From Acidobacteria bacterium RIFCSPLOWO2_12_FULL_65_11 (GTDB taxonomy: Bacteria > Acidobacteriota > Vicinamibacteria > Vicinamibacterales > CAVVIG01), in the NCBI GenBank assembly GCA_001767495.1, contig MELA01000132.1, forward strand, positions 1 to 38,924: 38,924 nucleotides of DNA. The letters are read 5' to 3'. Under the pieces are notes generated by a model. That model was not told the origin of the DNA. It saw only the letters and a list, made by a program, of their open reading frames with translations, and ran no database searches. Both the position numbers and the translations under genes were made by a program. Positions 1-9,069 of the stretch are shown here, one piece after another (position 1 is the first letter of the stretch; every line of letters begins with the position of its first letter).

Positions 1-102
1 ACCAAAGCTCGTGTGGCAACGGCTTTGTACCATGCGGAGGCTTTTGTGTTGCTACCGAAATCGGCCCCTTCGTGAATTATTCAGGTTAGAAGGCGAGCGA
101 CG

Positions 103-582
103 ATGATCCCCTACCTCACGGTGGGCGCGGGCGTCAAGTCGAGCGGCGGCGACTGTCAAGGCGACACGCCGAAGACAACCATCGTCGGCGCGTACCGGTT
201 CGTGTTCAACGGCACGACGCCCGTCAACGAAACCGACTCGGTGACGATACGACACGCCGCCGGAAACTCACTGGTCGGCATTCTGGGCGGGGGCGTCAAG
301 TACTATCTTTCGCCTCGCTGGGGCGTGCGCTTTGATGCGCGCTGGTATCTCAGCCGGAACGCGATCGACAACCTGGTAGACGCAAACGCTATTGTCACGC
401 CAGGGTCGCCCGCGGGCTCGGTCGCTTCCGCCACCAGCCCGGCCATTCAGTTCGGCAACAGTCCGTCGACCGGCATCCGATCGAGCCTAAGTGGCCCAGC
501 CCTCACAGGCTTTCGAACCTTCGAGGGCGGGGGTCTGCAGAATCAGCTCAGTCTGACTGCGGGGCTTCTGTGGCGATTCTAG
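103..582 (+). pseudogene. Orphan C-terminal beta-barrel fragment, decayed paralogue of the C-terminus of the 570..7247 protein
   Basis: Translation MIPYLTVGAGV...VGAYRFVFNGTTPVNETDSVTIRHAAGNSLVGILGG...LSLTAGLLWRF matches the end of the 2225-aa ORF nearly residue for residue; upstream in the same frame there is a TGA at 73-75, and homology upstream of the ATG continues only with indels. Confidence 0.7.
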
Positions 583-3500
583 GCCGAGGCATCCCGTTCT
601 TCGACTTTCACCGCCCGAGGCGACGCTTATTGGCCGTCGCGACGCTCATGGCGGTGGTCGCGATCGGCCTGACGGCTCGGCCAGCGGCCCGGCCAGTCGG
701 TGCCGTGCAGGGAGCAATGAGCTCGGTCCCGCAGGTGGGCTTGGCGGTTGGCTTCGCGGTGTCGTCGCCGGTGAGCGATCTCCCCGAGCAGGCATCCTTC
801 GCCGCGCCTGTCGCCCGCCTTGCATCCGTGCCGCCCTTCATTCCGGTCCCGACGCTCAGCTTCGACGGGCTGAAGGGCACCGATGATTTCTTTGCTCCTT
901 CCGCGCCCAATCCCAACGGTGACGTCGGACCCAACCATTACGTGCAGGCTGCCGGCACCCTTGTGGTTGTTTACGACAAGACTGGCGCACCTCTAACGGC
1001 GCCGTTTCGGGTCATTAGCCTCTTCGCGTCCCTTGGCGGACTATGTTCTTTCCACATTACCGGGGGTCGCGTCAATGTGTTGTACGATCCTCTGGCGGAT
1101 CGCTGGCTCCTCAGCCAGATCGCCTTCAATCCCGATCCTCCGTATCACCAATGCATCGCGATCTCGAAGACCGCCGACCCGACGGGTTCGTATTTTCTCT
1201 ACGATTTCGTGGTTCCCGGCAGTAATTTCAACGACCTTCCGAGGTTCGGCGTGTGGGCCGATGCGTACTACATGGCCGACGATCAGTTCGTCAAAGGGAC
1301 GACCTTCAATGGGGCGGGTGTGTTTGCCTTCGATCGCGCAAAAATGCTTGCGGGTGATGCGACAGCGAGCTTCATCTACTTCAACGAGGGGCCAGGCCCT
1401 GGCAGCATGCTGCCGGCCGACGTCGACGGAGTCACACCGCCTCCTGTCGGCGCGCCCGGTTATTTCGCGATGCTCGCGGCGGACGAATTCGGTGACCCGG
1501 CCGATGCCGTTCGCCTGTTTGCATTCCGTGCCGATTTTGCCAATCCGGGCGCGTCGACATTCAGCGAGCTGCCCGAAAGCCCCATTCCGGTAGCCGCCTT
1601 CGATCCGTTGGGCCCTAACGGGTCCCGCCAGATCGAGCAGCCGAGTCCAGCCACATCGAGCCACTATCTGGATGCGATCCAGGATCGTCTGATGTACCGT
1701 CTGGCCTACCGGAATTTTGGCGGCTCCCGCGAGTCGCTCGTCGTCACGCATTCGATCAATGTGGGGTTCGACTCCTCCACGACGGCGGGTCATCAGGCTG
1801 CGATCCGCTACTATGAGCTGCGTCGCAGCCTTCCGGCCGGTACCTTCGGCGTTGCCGAGCAGGCCACCTTCGCGCCCGATTCCGACAACCGCTGGTTGGG
1901 AAGCGCGGCGATGGATGGTCAAGGGAACCTCGCTGTCGGCTACAGCGTTTCGAGCCTGACGACCTTCCCGTCAATCCGGTACGCCGGCCGGCTATTTTCC
2001 GATCCACAGGACGGTCTCTTTCAAGGCGAAGCGGTTCTCGCCGCCGGCAGTGGCGTGCAACTGACGACTGGAGGAGGTTGGGGACACTACAGCGCCCTGT
2101 CAGTCGATCCGGCCGACGACTGTACATTCTGGTACACGAACGAGTACTTCACGGCGGCAAGTCAGCTGAATACGTCTCTTGGATGGCTGACACGGATCGG
2201 CACGTTCAAGTTTCCAAACTGCGGACCGCAGAGTCCACGGGGCACGGTCACGGGGAGGGTCACAGACGCCGTAACCGGCGCGCCCATCGCAGGTGTCATG
2301 CTGAGCTTCAGCCCGGGCACCTCGGCGGTCGTCACCGACGCGAACGGCACCTACGGCGCGACGATTCCGACGGGCACCTACTCGGTCACCGCCTTTCTGA
2401 GGAATCACCCCTACCAGTCCGTCTTCGGCGTGGGGGTCACCAGCGGTAGCACGACGACGGTAGATTTCGCGATCACCCTTCCGCCCGCCGCCGGCATCCT
2501 CACCGGCCGCGTCCGCAATGCCACGTCGAACGCTCCCATCGCGTACGCCGTGGTCAGCGCGGGCGGCGTGTTGAGCACGACCGACGCCTCCGGCCTCTAC
2601 GCGCTCAGCCTTCCGGTCGGCACGTATTCGTTGACGGTGGCGGCCGCCTACTACGTCGGTGCAACAGTGTCCGGGGTCGTGGTCTCAAATCAAGGCGTGA
2701 CGACGCGCGACGTTGCGCTCTCCGTGCCGGCAAACATGGGTTTCTTGACCGGTCACGTCCGTAACGGGGCAACGAACGGTCCGGTCGCGAATGCGATTGT
2801 GAGCGTCGGTGCCGCGTCGACCACGACCAATGCAGCCGGATTTTATTCGTTCAATCTGCCGGCCGCCACGTATACGGTGACCGCGTCCGCGACCGACTAT
2901 CTGTACCTATCCGCCGCGGGCGTCGTCGTGTCGGACCAAGGAGTGACGACGCGCGACCTCGCGCTGCAGTCGGTCAGCTTCACGCCAGCCGCCTACGGTC
3001 CGACGCTCAAAGCGCCGGAGTGCGCCGCTCCCGGAGCCGGATGCGATTCGGGCACCTTGCTCACGGGTCGCGCCTCGATCCCGGGTGGACCTGAGCCGAA
3101 TCAGCCCAACACGATCCTCAACACGTGTGCCGATGGTGCCCTCGGCACGTTCCACGTGCAGCCGTCGCTCGATCGCATCAAGTTGTACGCACTCGACGGT
3201 GGCGTCTTCACTCCTGGGAAGACTGTGAGGATCCAGACAACGGTGTGGGCGTCCTCGTCCCTCGATCGACTCGACCTGTACTATGCCACCGACGCGTCGA
3301 ATCCTGCCTGGACGTTTCTGACGACGTTGACCCCTCCGGGTCTTGGCGTGCAGCTGCTCTCGGCGACGTATGTCCTTCCGGCGGGTCCGCTGCAGGCAGT
3401 GCGAGGGAACTTCCGCAACTCGGGGAGCGCCGGTTCGTGTACGACAGGATCTCTTGATGATCGCGACGATTTGATATTTGCAACAAGCACGGTCACGGGA

Positions 3501-6500
3501 CAAGTCGTCGACGCTCTTACTGGGGTGCCGATTGCGGGCACATCGGTGAACATCAGTTCTGGCGGCCCCACGGTCCTGGCCGATGCGCGCGGGATTTACG
3601 GTGCGTCGGTTCCGGCCGGCACGTACACACTGATCGCCTCCTCGCCGACGCACCTGCCCCAGTCCGCTTCCGGCGTGATCGTCTCGAGCGGAAGCACGAC
3701 AACTGTGAACTTCTCGCTCTCGTTAGCGTCGACAACGGGTGTGCTGAGTGGCCACGTCCGAGACGCCTCGACGGGTGCGCCTCTTGCCAATGTCGTTGTG
3801 AGCGTCAACGGGGCGAACACTTCGAGCACGACTGACGGGAGCGGCGCGTATGCGCTATTTCTGCCGTCCGGCACGTACGGCGTTACAGCCGTTGCGACTG
3901 ACTACGTGCGTGCCTCATTTTCCGGAATTGTGGTCTCCAGCCAGGCAGCGACCACGTTCGACATCGCGCTTGACTCCGTGTTCGCAACCTACGACGGCGC
4001 ACTCAAGGCGCCTCGATGCGGCCAGGACTTCGGGGTCTGCGACTCCGGTGGCTTGCTTGTGGGGCGTGGTTCGGTTTCAGGAGGCCCCGAGCCGAATCAA
4101 CCCAATACGATTCTCAATTCCTGTCAAGACAACGACGGTGGAGTGTTCCACCTCGACGAGTCACTCGACCGGTTCAGGATCCTTACGCTCGATGGCGGTC
4201 CGTTCGCTCCCGGCAAGACGGTCAGGATCGAAGCAACCGTATGGGTGGCGAATTCGACCTTCGACAGGCTCGAGCTCTACGGTGCCGCCAACGCCCTCAG
4301 CCCGAACTGGACGCTCATTGCCTCTTTGGCTCCGACGGTGTTCTCCGGTGTGAACACGCTCTCGGCGACGTACGTTCTACCGGCGGGCAATCTGCAGGCC
4401 ATACGCGCGAGATTCCATAACACGGCCTATCTGGCGGGAGAGACTGCGTGCCCGACGTTCAAGGTGCCCTACGACGACGTCGATGATCTGATCTTTGGTA
4501 CGGACACGACTTCTACAGCGCCCGTCTTCTTGATACAGCCGGACAGTCAGACCGTCACGACAGGAAAGATCGCGACCTTCGTAGTGGCCGTGAGCGGTTC
4601 TCTAGCGCCGAGCTACCAGTGGCAGGTGTCGACCAATGGTGGCGCATCATGGGCGAATCTCACCGATACCGCGACGTACAACGGTGTGACAACTCCGAGG
4701 CTGACCGTGAACGCGATGCTCAGCCTGGATGGCTACCAGTTCCGCGTGGTCGCCACGAATGCCCTAGGGAGCACGACGTCGAACGCGGCCCAATTGAGCG
4801 TCATCAACCTTCTCGAGGTGACCACGATTGCCGGTCTGGCGGGCGGCATCGGCAATGCCGACGGTGCGGGATCCGCCGCCAGGTTTTTCCTGCCGTACGG
4901 GCTGGCCGTCGATGCAGCCGGTACAGTTTACGTAGCGGACACCAACAATCACACGATTCGCAAGATCACGTCGGCTGGTGTTGTGAGCACCCTTGCCGGG
5001 TCTCCGGGCATTGCCGGCAGCGCCGACGGAACGGGCAGTACGGCGCGGTTCAGACAGCCGACCGGCGTAACGGTTGACAGCGCGGGCACCGTCTATGTCG
5101 CTGACACGGGCAACTACACGATTCGCACGATTACGCCTGCTGGAGTTGTTGGGACACTGGCAGGGCTCGCGGGCGCTGGGGGCAGCGCAGACGGCCCCGG
5201 CAGTACGGCTCGGTTTGGCTCTCCAGGGGGCGTGGCCGTCGACGGGGCGAACACAGTCTACGTAGCTGACACAGGCAACCAGACGATCCGCAAGATCAGC
5301 GCCGCTGGTGTTGTAACGACGCTCGCCGGATCAGCAGGGTCCATCGGGGCGGCGGATGGCACCGGCAGCGCCGCCCGATTCCGCCTGCCGAGGGGCGTAG
5401 CTGTGGATTCCGCAGGGGTTGTCTATGTCGCCGACACGTCGAACCTCACGATTCGCAGGATCACATCGAGCGGTTTGGTCTCCACCATTGCCGGATTGCC
5501 AACGCTGAGCGGGAACGTGGACGGCCTAGGCAGCGCAGCGCGCTTTGCGTATCCCTCCGGCGTAACTGTAGATGTCGCTGGGACCCTGTACGTAGCCGAT
5601 GGCAACAACGACGCGATTCGCAGGATTACCCCGGGAGGTTCCGTAGTCACCGTCGCGGGGGCCGGGACCGTCGGCAGCACTGATGGCATCGGACCGGCGG
5701 CCCGGTTCCATACTCCATACGGCGTGGCAATCGACGGCGCGGGCACGGTTTATGTGGCGGATACCTACAACAGCACGATTCGTAGAGCGACGCAGTCGGT
5801 AAGCGGCAGTTCTGTCTTGAGTACCAGCAACTTCGCCTTGACGCCTGGCCTCGTCAAGCTCGAGACTCCGGCGGCCCACCTCGCTGGTATCGGAGTTGTC
5901 GCAGCTCAAGCCGACGCCGGCAAGGCGCCGAGTGGAACCGATGATGGTCGCTCTCCGATGAGCGTGCCGTCCAGCGCGGAGACTGCGACAACGCCGAGCT
6001 CGATGGGAGACGCGACCAGGCCGTTTGCCGCGGCGGGTGTCTTGACGGCGAGCATCGCCGCTGCGGCGCGCAACCTCGTGACTGAGGCCGTGGCCGCCCC
6101 GCCACCTTCGGATGAGCCAGTCGAGGTAGTGGACACGCAATCGACATCGGTCACCGTTCATGACATCCAGCAGCTTATTGCTCGGCCCGCAACCGTCCGT
6201 CCGGAGCCACTCGCCGGGCGCGCCCAGGTGTTTTCCACCGTCGCTGTTGCCGATCGTCGGTGGGAGATCGAGTTCTTCGGCGGCGGGCTGCTCGCCGATC
6301 GTCCCGCTGGCGGCACCTTCGCGCTGCCGTCCGGCGAGGCGTTCATGACGGCTCAAGGGAACCCGAGCCGTCGTGTGTCCTCGTGGTACCTAGGCGATGG
6401 TGCGTTACTGCTCAATCAGGTCAATGCCGCGATGGGGATCTCCCAACAGATCACGCCGCTCGACGGGTTCGTCAATTCGACGGTGGCGCACCGCCAGAAC

Positions 6501-7247
6501 GGCCGCAGTCTCGGCGTGCGCGTGAGCCGCGTCATCAGTCCCCGCCTGACCGTTGAGGTGACCGTTGAGTTCGGCCCGGGGACGACTCTCTCGCGCGGCA
6601 ATCTGGATCGACTCGAGTCGACTCGGGCCACGTTCCTGTCGGCCTGGAATGGTTTGTTCTCAACAGGCTCCTTCCAGAGCGCAAGCCTCTCATCGACCGT
6701 GACGCCAACGGTCACCGAGGCCGGCCGCCAGGTCTTTACCACCGGTGCGGTGAACGTTGCTCTGAGAACGCGAGGACTACTGATGCCCTATGTGACCGTG
6801 GGCACGGGCCTGGCCTCGAGCTTCGGTGGGACGCCCACGACTACGGTTGTCGGCGCGTACCGGTTCGTGTTCAACGGCACGACGCCCATCAACGAGACCG
6901 ACTCGGTGACGATACGACACGCCGCCGGAAACTCATTGGTCGGCATTCTCGGCGGGGGACTCAAGTACTATCTCTCGCCGCGCTGGGGCGTGCGGCTCGA
7001 TGCGCGCTGGTATCTCAGTCCCAACGCGATCGACAACCTGGTGGACGCGAGCCCTGCCGTCGCGTCCGGGTCGCCTGCGGGCTCGGTCGCATCGGCCACC
7101 AACCCGGCCATTCAGTTCAGCAACAGCCCCTCGACCGGCATCCAGTCGAGCCTGAGCGGGCCTGCCGTGACCGACTACCGAATTTTCGAAGGCGGAGGCA
7201 TTCAGAGCCACCTGAGCCTCACGGCCGGCATCATCCGCCGGTTCTAG
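570..7247 (+). CDS. Very large secreted modular protein: N-terminal signal-like segment, propeller-like region, 5 CarboxypepD_reg-like modules, duplicated accessory domain, Ig-like, 6 NHL repeats, C-terminal outer-membrane beta-barrel
   Basis: Single 2225-aa ORF; repeated 'GxVxDAxTGxPIAGxxVS...TDxxGxYxxxxPxGTYxVTA' modules; six 'AARF..P.GVAVD..GTVYVADT.N.TIR.IT..G.V' NHL units; terminal ...LTAGIIRRF. Start uncertain (GTG 570, or the internal ATG of the signal-like segment at ~648). Confidence 0.85.
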   Translation: MAILGRGIPFFDFHRPRRRLLAVATLMAVVAIGLTARPAARPVGAVQGAMSSVPQVGLAVGFAVSSPVSDLPEQASFAAPVARLASVPPFIPVPTLSFDGLKGTDDFFAPSAPNPNGDVGPNHYVQAAGTLVVVYDKTGAPLTAPFRVISLFASLGGLCSFHITGGRVNVLYDPLADRWLLSQIAFNPDPPYHQCIAISKTADPTGSYFLYDFVVPGSNFNDLPRFGVWADAYYMADDQFVKGTTFNGAGVFAFDRAKMLAGDATASFIYFNEGPGPGSMLPADVDGVTPPPVGAPGYFAMLAADEFGDPADAVRLFAFRADFANPGASTFSELPESPIPVAAFDPLGPNGSRQIEQPSPATSSHYLDAIQDRLMYRLAYRNFGGSRESLVVTHSINVGFDSSTTAGHQAAIRYYELRRSLPAGTFGVAEQATFAPDSDNRWLGSAAMDGQGNLAVGYSVSSLTTFPSIRYAGRLFSDPQDGLFQGEAVLAAGSGVQLTTGGGWGHYSALSVDPADDCTFWYTNEYFTAASQLNTSLGWLTRIGTFKFPNCGPQSPRGTVTGRVTDAVTGAPIAGVMLSFSPGTSAVVTDANGTYGATIPTGTYSVTAFLRNHPYQSVFGVGVTSGSTTTVDFAITLPPAAGILTGRVRNATSNAPIAYAVVSAGGVLSTTDASGLYALSLPVGTYSLTVAAAYYVGATVSGVVVSNQGVTTRDVALSVPANMGFLTGHVRNGATNGPVANAIVSVGAASTTTNAAGFYSFNLPAATYTVTASATDYLYLSAAGVVVSDQGVTTRDLALQSVSFTPAAYGPTLKAPECAAPGAGCDSGTLLTGRASIPGGPEPNQPNTILNTCADGALGTFHVQPSLDRIKLYALDGGVFTPGKTVRIQTTVWASSSLDRLDLYYATDASNPAWTFLTTLTPPGLGVQLLSATYVLPAGPLQAVRGNFRNSGSAGSCTTGSLDDRDDLIFATSTVTGQVVDALTGVPIAGTSVNISSGGPTVLADARGIYGASVPAGTYTLIASSPTHLPQSASGVIVSSGSTTTVNFSLSLASTTGVLSGHVRDASTGAPLANVVVSVNGANTSSTTDGSGAYALFLPSGTYGVTAVATDYVRASFSGIVVSSQAATTFDIALDSVFATYDGALKAPRCGQDFGVCDSGGLLVGRGSVSGGPEPNQPNTILNSCQDNDGGVFHLDESLDRFRILTLDGGPFAPGKTVRIEATVWVANSTFDRLELYGAANALSPNWTLIASLAPTVFSGVNTLSATYVLPAGNLQAIRARFHNTAYLAGETACPTFKVPYDDVDDLIFGTDTTSTAPVFLIQPDSQTVTTGKIATFVVAVSGSLAPSYQWQVSTNGGASWANLTDTATYNGVTTPRLTVNAMLSLDGYQFRVVATNALGSTTSNAAQLSVINLLEVTTIAGLAGGIGNADGAGSAARFFLPYGLAVDAAGTVYVADTNNHTIRKITSAGVVSTLAGSPGIAGSADGTGSTARFRQPTGVTVDSAGTVYVADTGNYTIRTITPAGVVGTLAGLAGAGGSADGPGSTARFGSPGGVAVDGANTVYVADTGNQTIRKISAAGVVTTLAGSAGSIGAADGTGSAARFRLPRGVAVDSAGVVYVADTSNLTIRRITSSGLVSTIAGLPTLSGNVDGLGSAARFAYPSGVTVDVAGTLYVADGNNDAIRRITPGGSVVTVAGAGTVGSTDGIGPAARFHTPYGVAIDGAGTVYVADTYNSTIRRATQSVSGSSVLSTSNFALTPGLVKLETPAAHLAGIGVVAAQADAGKAPSGTDDGRSPMSVPSSAETATTPSSMGDATRPFAAAGVLTASIAAAARNLVTEAVAAPPPSDEPVEVVDTQSTSVTVHDIQQLIARPATVRPEPLAGRAQVFSTVAVADRRWEIEFFGGGLLADRPAGGTFALPSGEAFMTAQGNPSRRVSSWYLGDGALLLNQVNAAMGISQQITPLDGFVNSTVAHRQNGRSLGVRVSRVISPRLTVEVTVEFGPGTTLSRGNLDRLESTRATFLSAWNGLFSTGSFQSASLSSTVTPTVTEAGRQVFTTGAVNVALRTRGLLMPYVTVGTGLASSFGGTPTTTVVGAYRFVFNGTTPINETDSVTIRHAAGNSLVGILGGGLKYYLSPRWGVRLDARWYLSPNAIDNLVDASPAVASGSPAGSVASATNPAIQFSNSPSTGIQSSLSGPAVTDYRIFEGGGIQSHLSLTAGIIRRF
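4816..5793 (+). repeat. Six tandem ~54-aa NHL repeats within the modular protein
   Basis: Six aligned copies of 'xTxAGxxGxxGxADGxGSAARFxxPxGVAVDxAGTVYVADTxNxTIRxITxxGVV'. Confidence 0.9.
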
Positions 7248-7267
7248 TTGGTGCCCACCATCGCTCG

Positions 7268-7357
7268 CTCAGCCATCGAGCCGTGGCGGCGGCTGGGTGG
7301 CTTTGCCCTGGTGATCGGTGCGACCGTGCTCCAATATTGTGGTCCGACGTTCCTCTG
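7268..7357 (+). pseudogene. Internally deleted MFS transporter remnant (left of TA module)
   Basis: 7268-7302 (ctcagccatcgagccgtggcggcggctgggtggct) is identical to 8102-8136 of the right MFS fragment; then jumps to 'GATVLQYCGPTFL*', matching the 'GGTVLQHFGPTVLW' tail of the right copy. Confidence 0.65.
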
Positions 7358-7374
7358 AGACTGCCTCAGGCTGG

Positions 7375-7403
7375 ATGTACATGAATTCTGCTATGATGTG
7401 CAT
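7375..7403. promoter_or_regulatory. Candidate operator/promoter of the vapBC-like pair
   Basis: ATGTACAT (7375-7382) and ATGTGCAT (7396-7403), centre-to-centre 21 bp, overlapping a TATGAT -10-like hexamer (7392-7397). Confidence 0.35.
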
Positions 7404-7420
7404 ACTCCTCGGAGGGGACG

Positions 7421-7621
7421 ATGGCTGCGACTGCGACCGTTCGGCACAAACACATCCGCATCGATCAGACCAAGCTCGACAAGGCGCGACGGGTTCTGGC
7501 GGCGGCGACCGAGACCGAGGCGCTCGATCGAGCTCTCGCGCTTGTCGTGTCGGAAGCCGATATCGATGCTGCGCTCAGGCAGGTGGCGGGTCGTGGAAGG
7601 TTGAAGAAGATCTTCCGGTGA
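7421..7621 (+). CDS. vapB: VapB-like type II antitoxin
   Basis: 66-aa small protein (RIDQTKLDKARRVLAAATETEALDRALALVVSEADIDAALRQVAGRGRLKKIFR), good RBS (cggagggg), immediately upstream of a PIN-domain gene. Confidence 0.75.
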   Translation: MAATATVRHKHIRIDQTKLDKARRVLAAATETEALDRALALVVSEADIDAALRQVAGRGRLKKIFR

Positions 7622-7622
7622 C

Positions 7623-8045
7623 ATGCGCCGCGTCGTCATCGATACCAACATCTACATCGATTGGTTCAACGCCGGTCGGCACGAAGACATCCTGTTCCAG
7701 CGCGAGTCGGTCAAGCATCTGAGCGCGGTCGTCCTGCTGGAGCTTCATGCCGGCGCCTTTTCGTCAGCGGATCGACGTCTCGTGCGGCGTCTCGAGTCAG
7801 TCTTTGAAAGGGCCGGACGGATCCTCACTCCGTCGCGGGCCGTGTTTGCCGAGGCGGGAGATGTCGTGCGACGCCTTCATGAGCGAGGGCTTCGCGTCGA
7901 AACGAGCCACTCAATTGTCAACGATTGCTTGATCGCCATCTCGGCCCGTTCGATCGGCGCCACCGTGGTGACGCAGAACGAGCGCGATTTTCGAGTGATT
8001 CAGACCGTCAGGCCGTTTCAGCTCGTCATCGTCGCTGGAGCGTAA
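7623..8045 (+). CDS. vapC: PIN-domain VapC-like toxin ribonuclease
   Basis: MRRVVIDTNIYIDWF..., LLELHAG, SIVNDCLIAISARSIGATVVTQNERDF: PIN-domain acidic signature; 1 nt after the antitoxin stop. Confidence 0.85.
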   Translation: MRRVVIDTNIYIDWFNAGRHEDILFQRESVKHLSAVVLLELHAGAFSSADRRLVRRLESVFERAGRILTPSRAVFAEAGDVVRRLHERGLRVETSHSIVNDCLIAISARSIGATVVTQNERDFRVIQTVRPFQLVIVAGA

Positions 8046-8084
8046 CACTGCGATTGTCGTGCGCGTGGACGCTCTACCTCTCTG

Positions 8085-8520
8085 ATGCGCAACATTGCTG
8101 CCTCAGCCATCGAGCCGTGGCGGCGGCTGGGTGGCTTGCCCCGGCCCGTGTGGGTGACGTGTGTCACCACGTTCATCAGCCGCATCGGGACGATGGCGCT
8201 GCCGTTTCTCGCGCTGTATCTCACCGAAGAGCAGCACTACTCGGAGTCGCGCGCCGGGATTGCCGTGGCTTGTTACGGCTTTGTGGGGTTTCTCACGGCG
8301 CCGTACGCCGGGCGGCTGACCGACCGGCTCGGGCCCGTGCGCCTGATGCGCTGGTCGCTCGCGCTGGCTGGCCTGGCCATGTTCATCGTGCCCTTCATGT
8401 CGGCATTGGCGGGACCGTGCTCCAACATTTTGGTCCGACGGTTCTCTGGACCGGTGCCTGGGCGGTCGGCGCGCTCTCCACCGTGATGCTCGCAATGGTG
8501 CCGCACCCACATAACCTGTA
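8085..8520 (+). pseudogene. MFS transporter with internal deletion and frameshift (right of TA module)
   Basis: N-terminal ~110 aa of an MFS protein (VTCVTTFISRIGTMALPFLALYLTEEQHYSESRAGIAVACYGFVGFLTAPYAGRLTDRLGPVRLMRWSLALAG) then a frame change into 'GGTVLQHFGPTVLWTGAWAVGALSTVMLAMVPHP', an MFS C-terminal segment. Confidence 0.75.
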
Positions 8521-8542
8521 GTGTCCGCCTTCAGGCGGACCT
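8512..8542 (+). repeat. Short palindromic repeat (REP-like) copy 1, GSC=GCC stem
   Basis: taacctgtagtgtccgccttcaggcggacct. Confidence 0.9.
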
Positions 8543-8604
8543 GAGGAGAACTTGCCCTCCTGATCGGCGGGCTCGCCGCTCAGGTATAACTGAGTGCACC
8601 ACAC

Positions 8605-9069
8605 ATGTTCGGCACACAGAATCTGTGGCTGTTCGTGGCGAGCGGGATTCTACTCAATCTGACGCCCGGGCAAGACACCCTCTACATCGTCGGCCGGAGC
8701 GTCGCGCAAGGGCGGCGCGCGGGTGTGCTATCGGTGCTCGGCATCGTTTCAGGGAGCGTGGTCCACACGCTCGCCGCGGCGTTCGGCTTGTCCGCCATTC
8801 TGGCCACGTCGGCCCAGGCGTTTCTCATCGTGAAAATAGCGGGCGCAGCCTACCTCACGTACCTGGGCCTGCGAATGGTCATCGAGCGATCGTGCACGAG
8901 GGAGCAGCCTGCCGAATTCAGACCTGATAGCAGCTGGGCGATCTACCGGGCGGGAGTTTTCACCAATCTCCTCAACCCCAAGGTGGCATTATTCTTCATG
9001 GCCTTTCTGCCACAGTTCGTCGCACCGACTGCGGATTCCACCATCGTGGTCTTCGGCTGGTGGCGGTGA
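8605..9069 (+). pseudogene. LysE-family translocator, 3'-truncated
   Basis: MFGTQNLWLFVASGILLNLTPGQDTLYIVGRSVAQGRRAG...NPKVALFFMAFLPQFV is LysE/RhtB-like but stops at 154 aa (full family members ~200 aa); the end overlaps the start of the next ORF. Confidence 0.7.

Noticed and set aside
4816-5793. DNA-level tandem repeat as a non-coding array
   Set aside because: Periodicity is fully explained by NHL repeats in frame.
5526-6356. 276-aa minus-strand ORF inside the giant protein gene
   Set aside because: Antisense of a convincing modular coding region; no domain signature.
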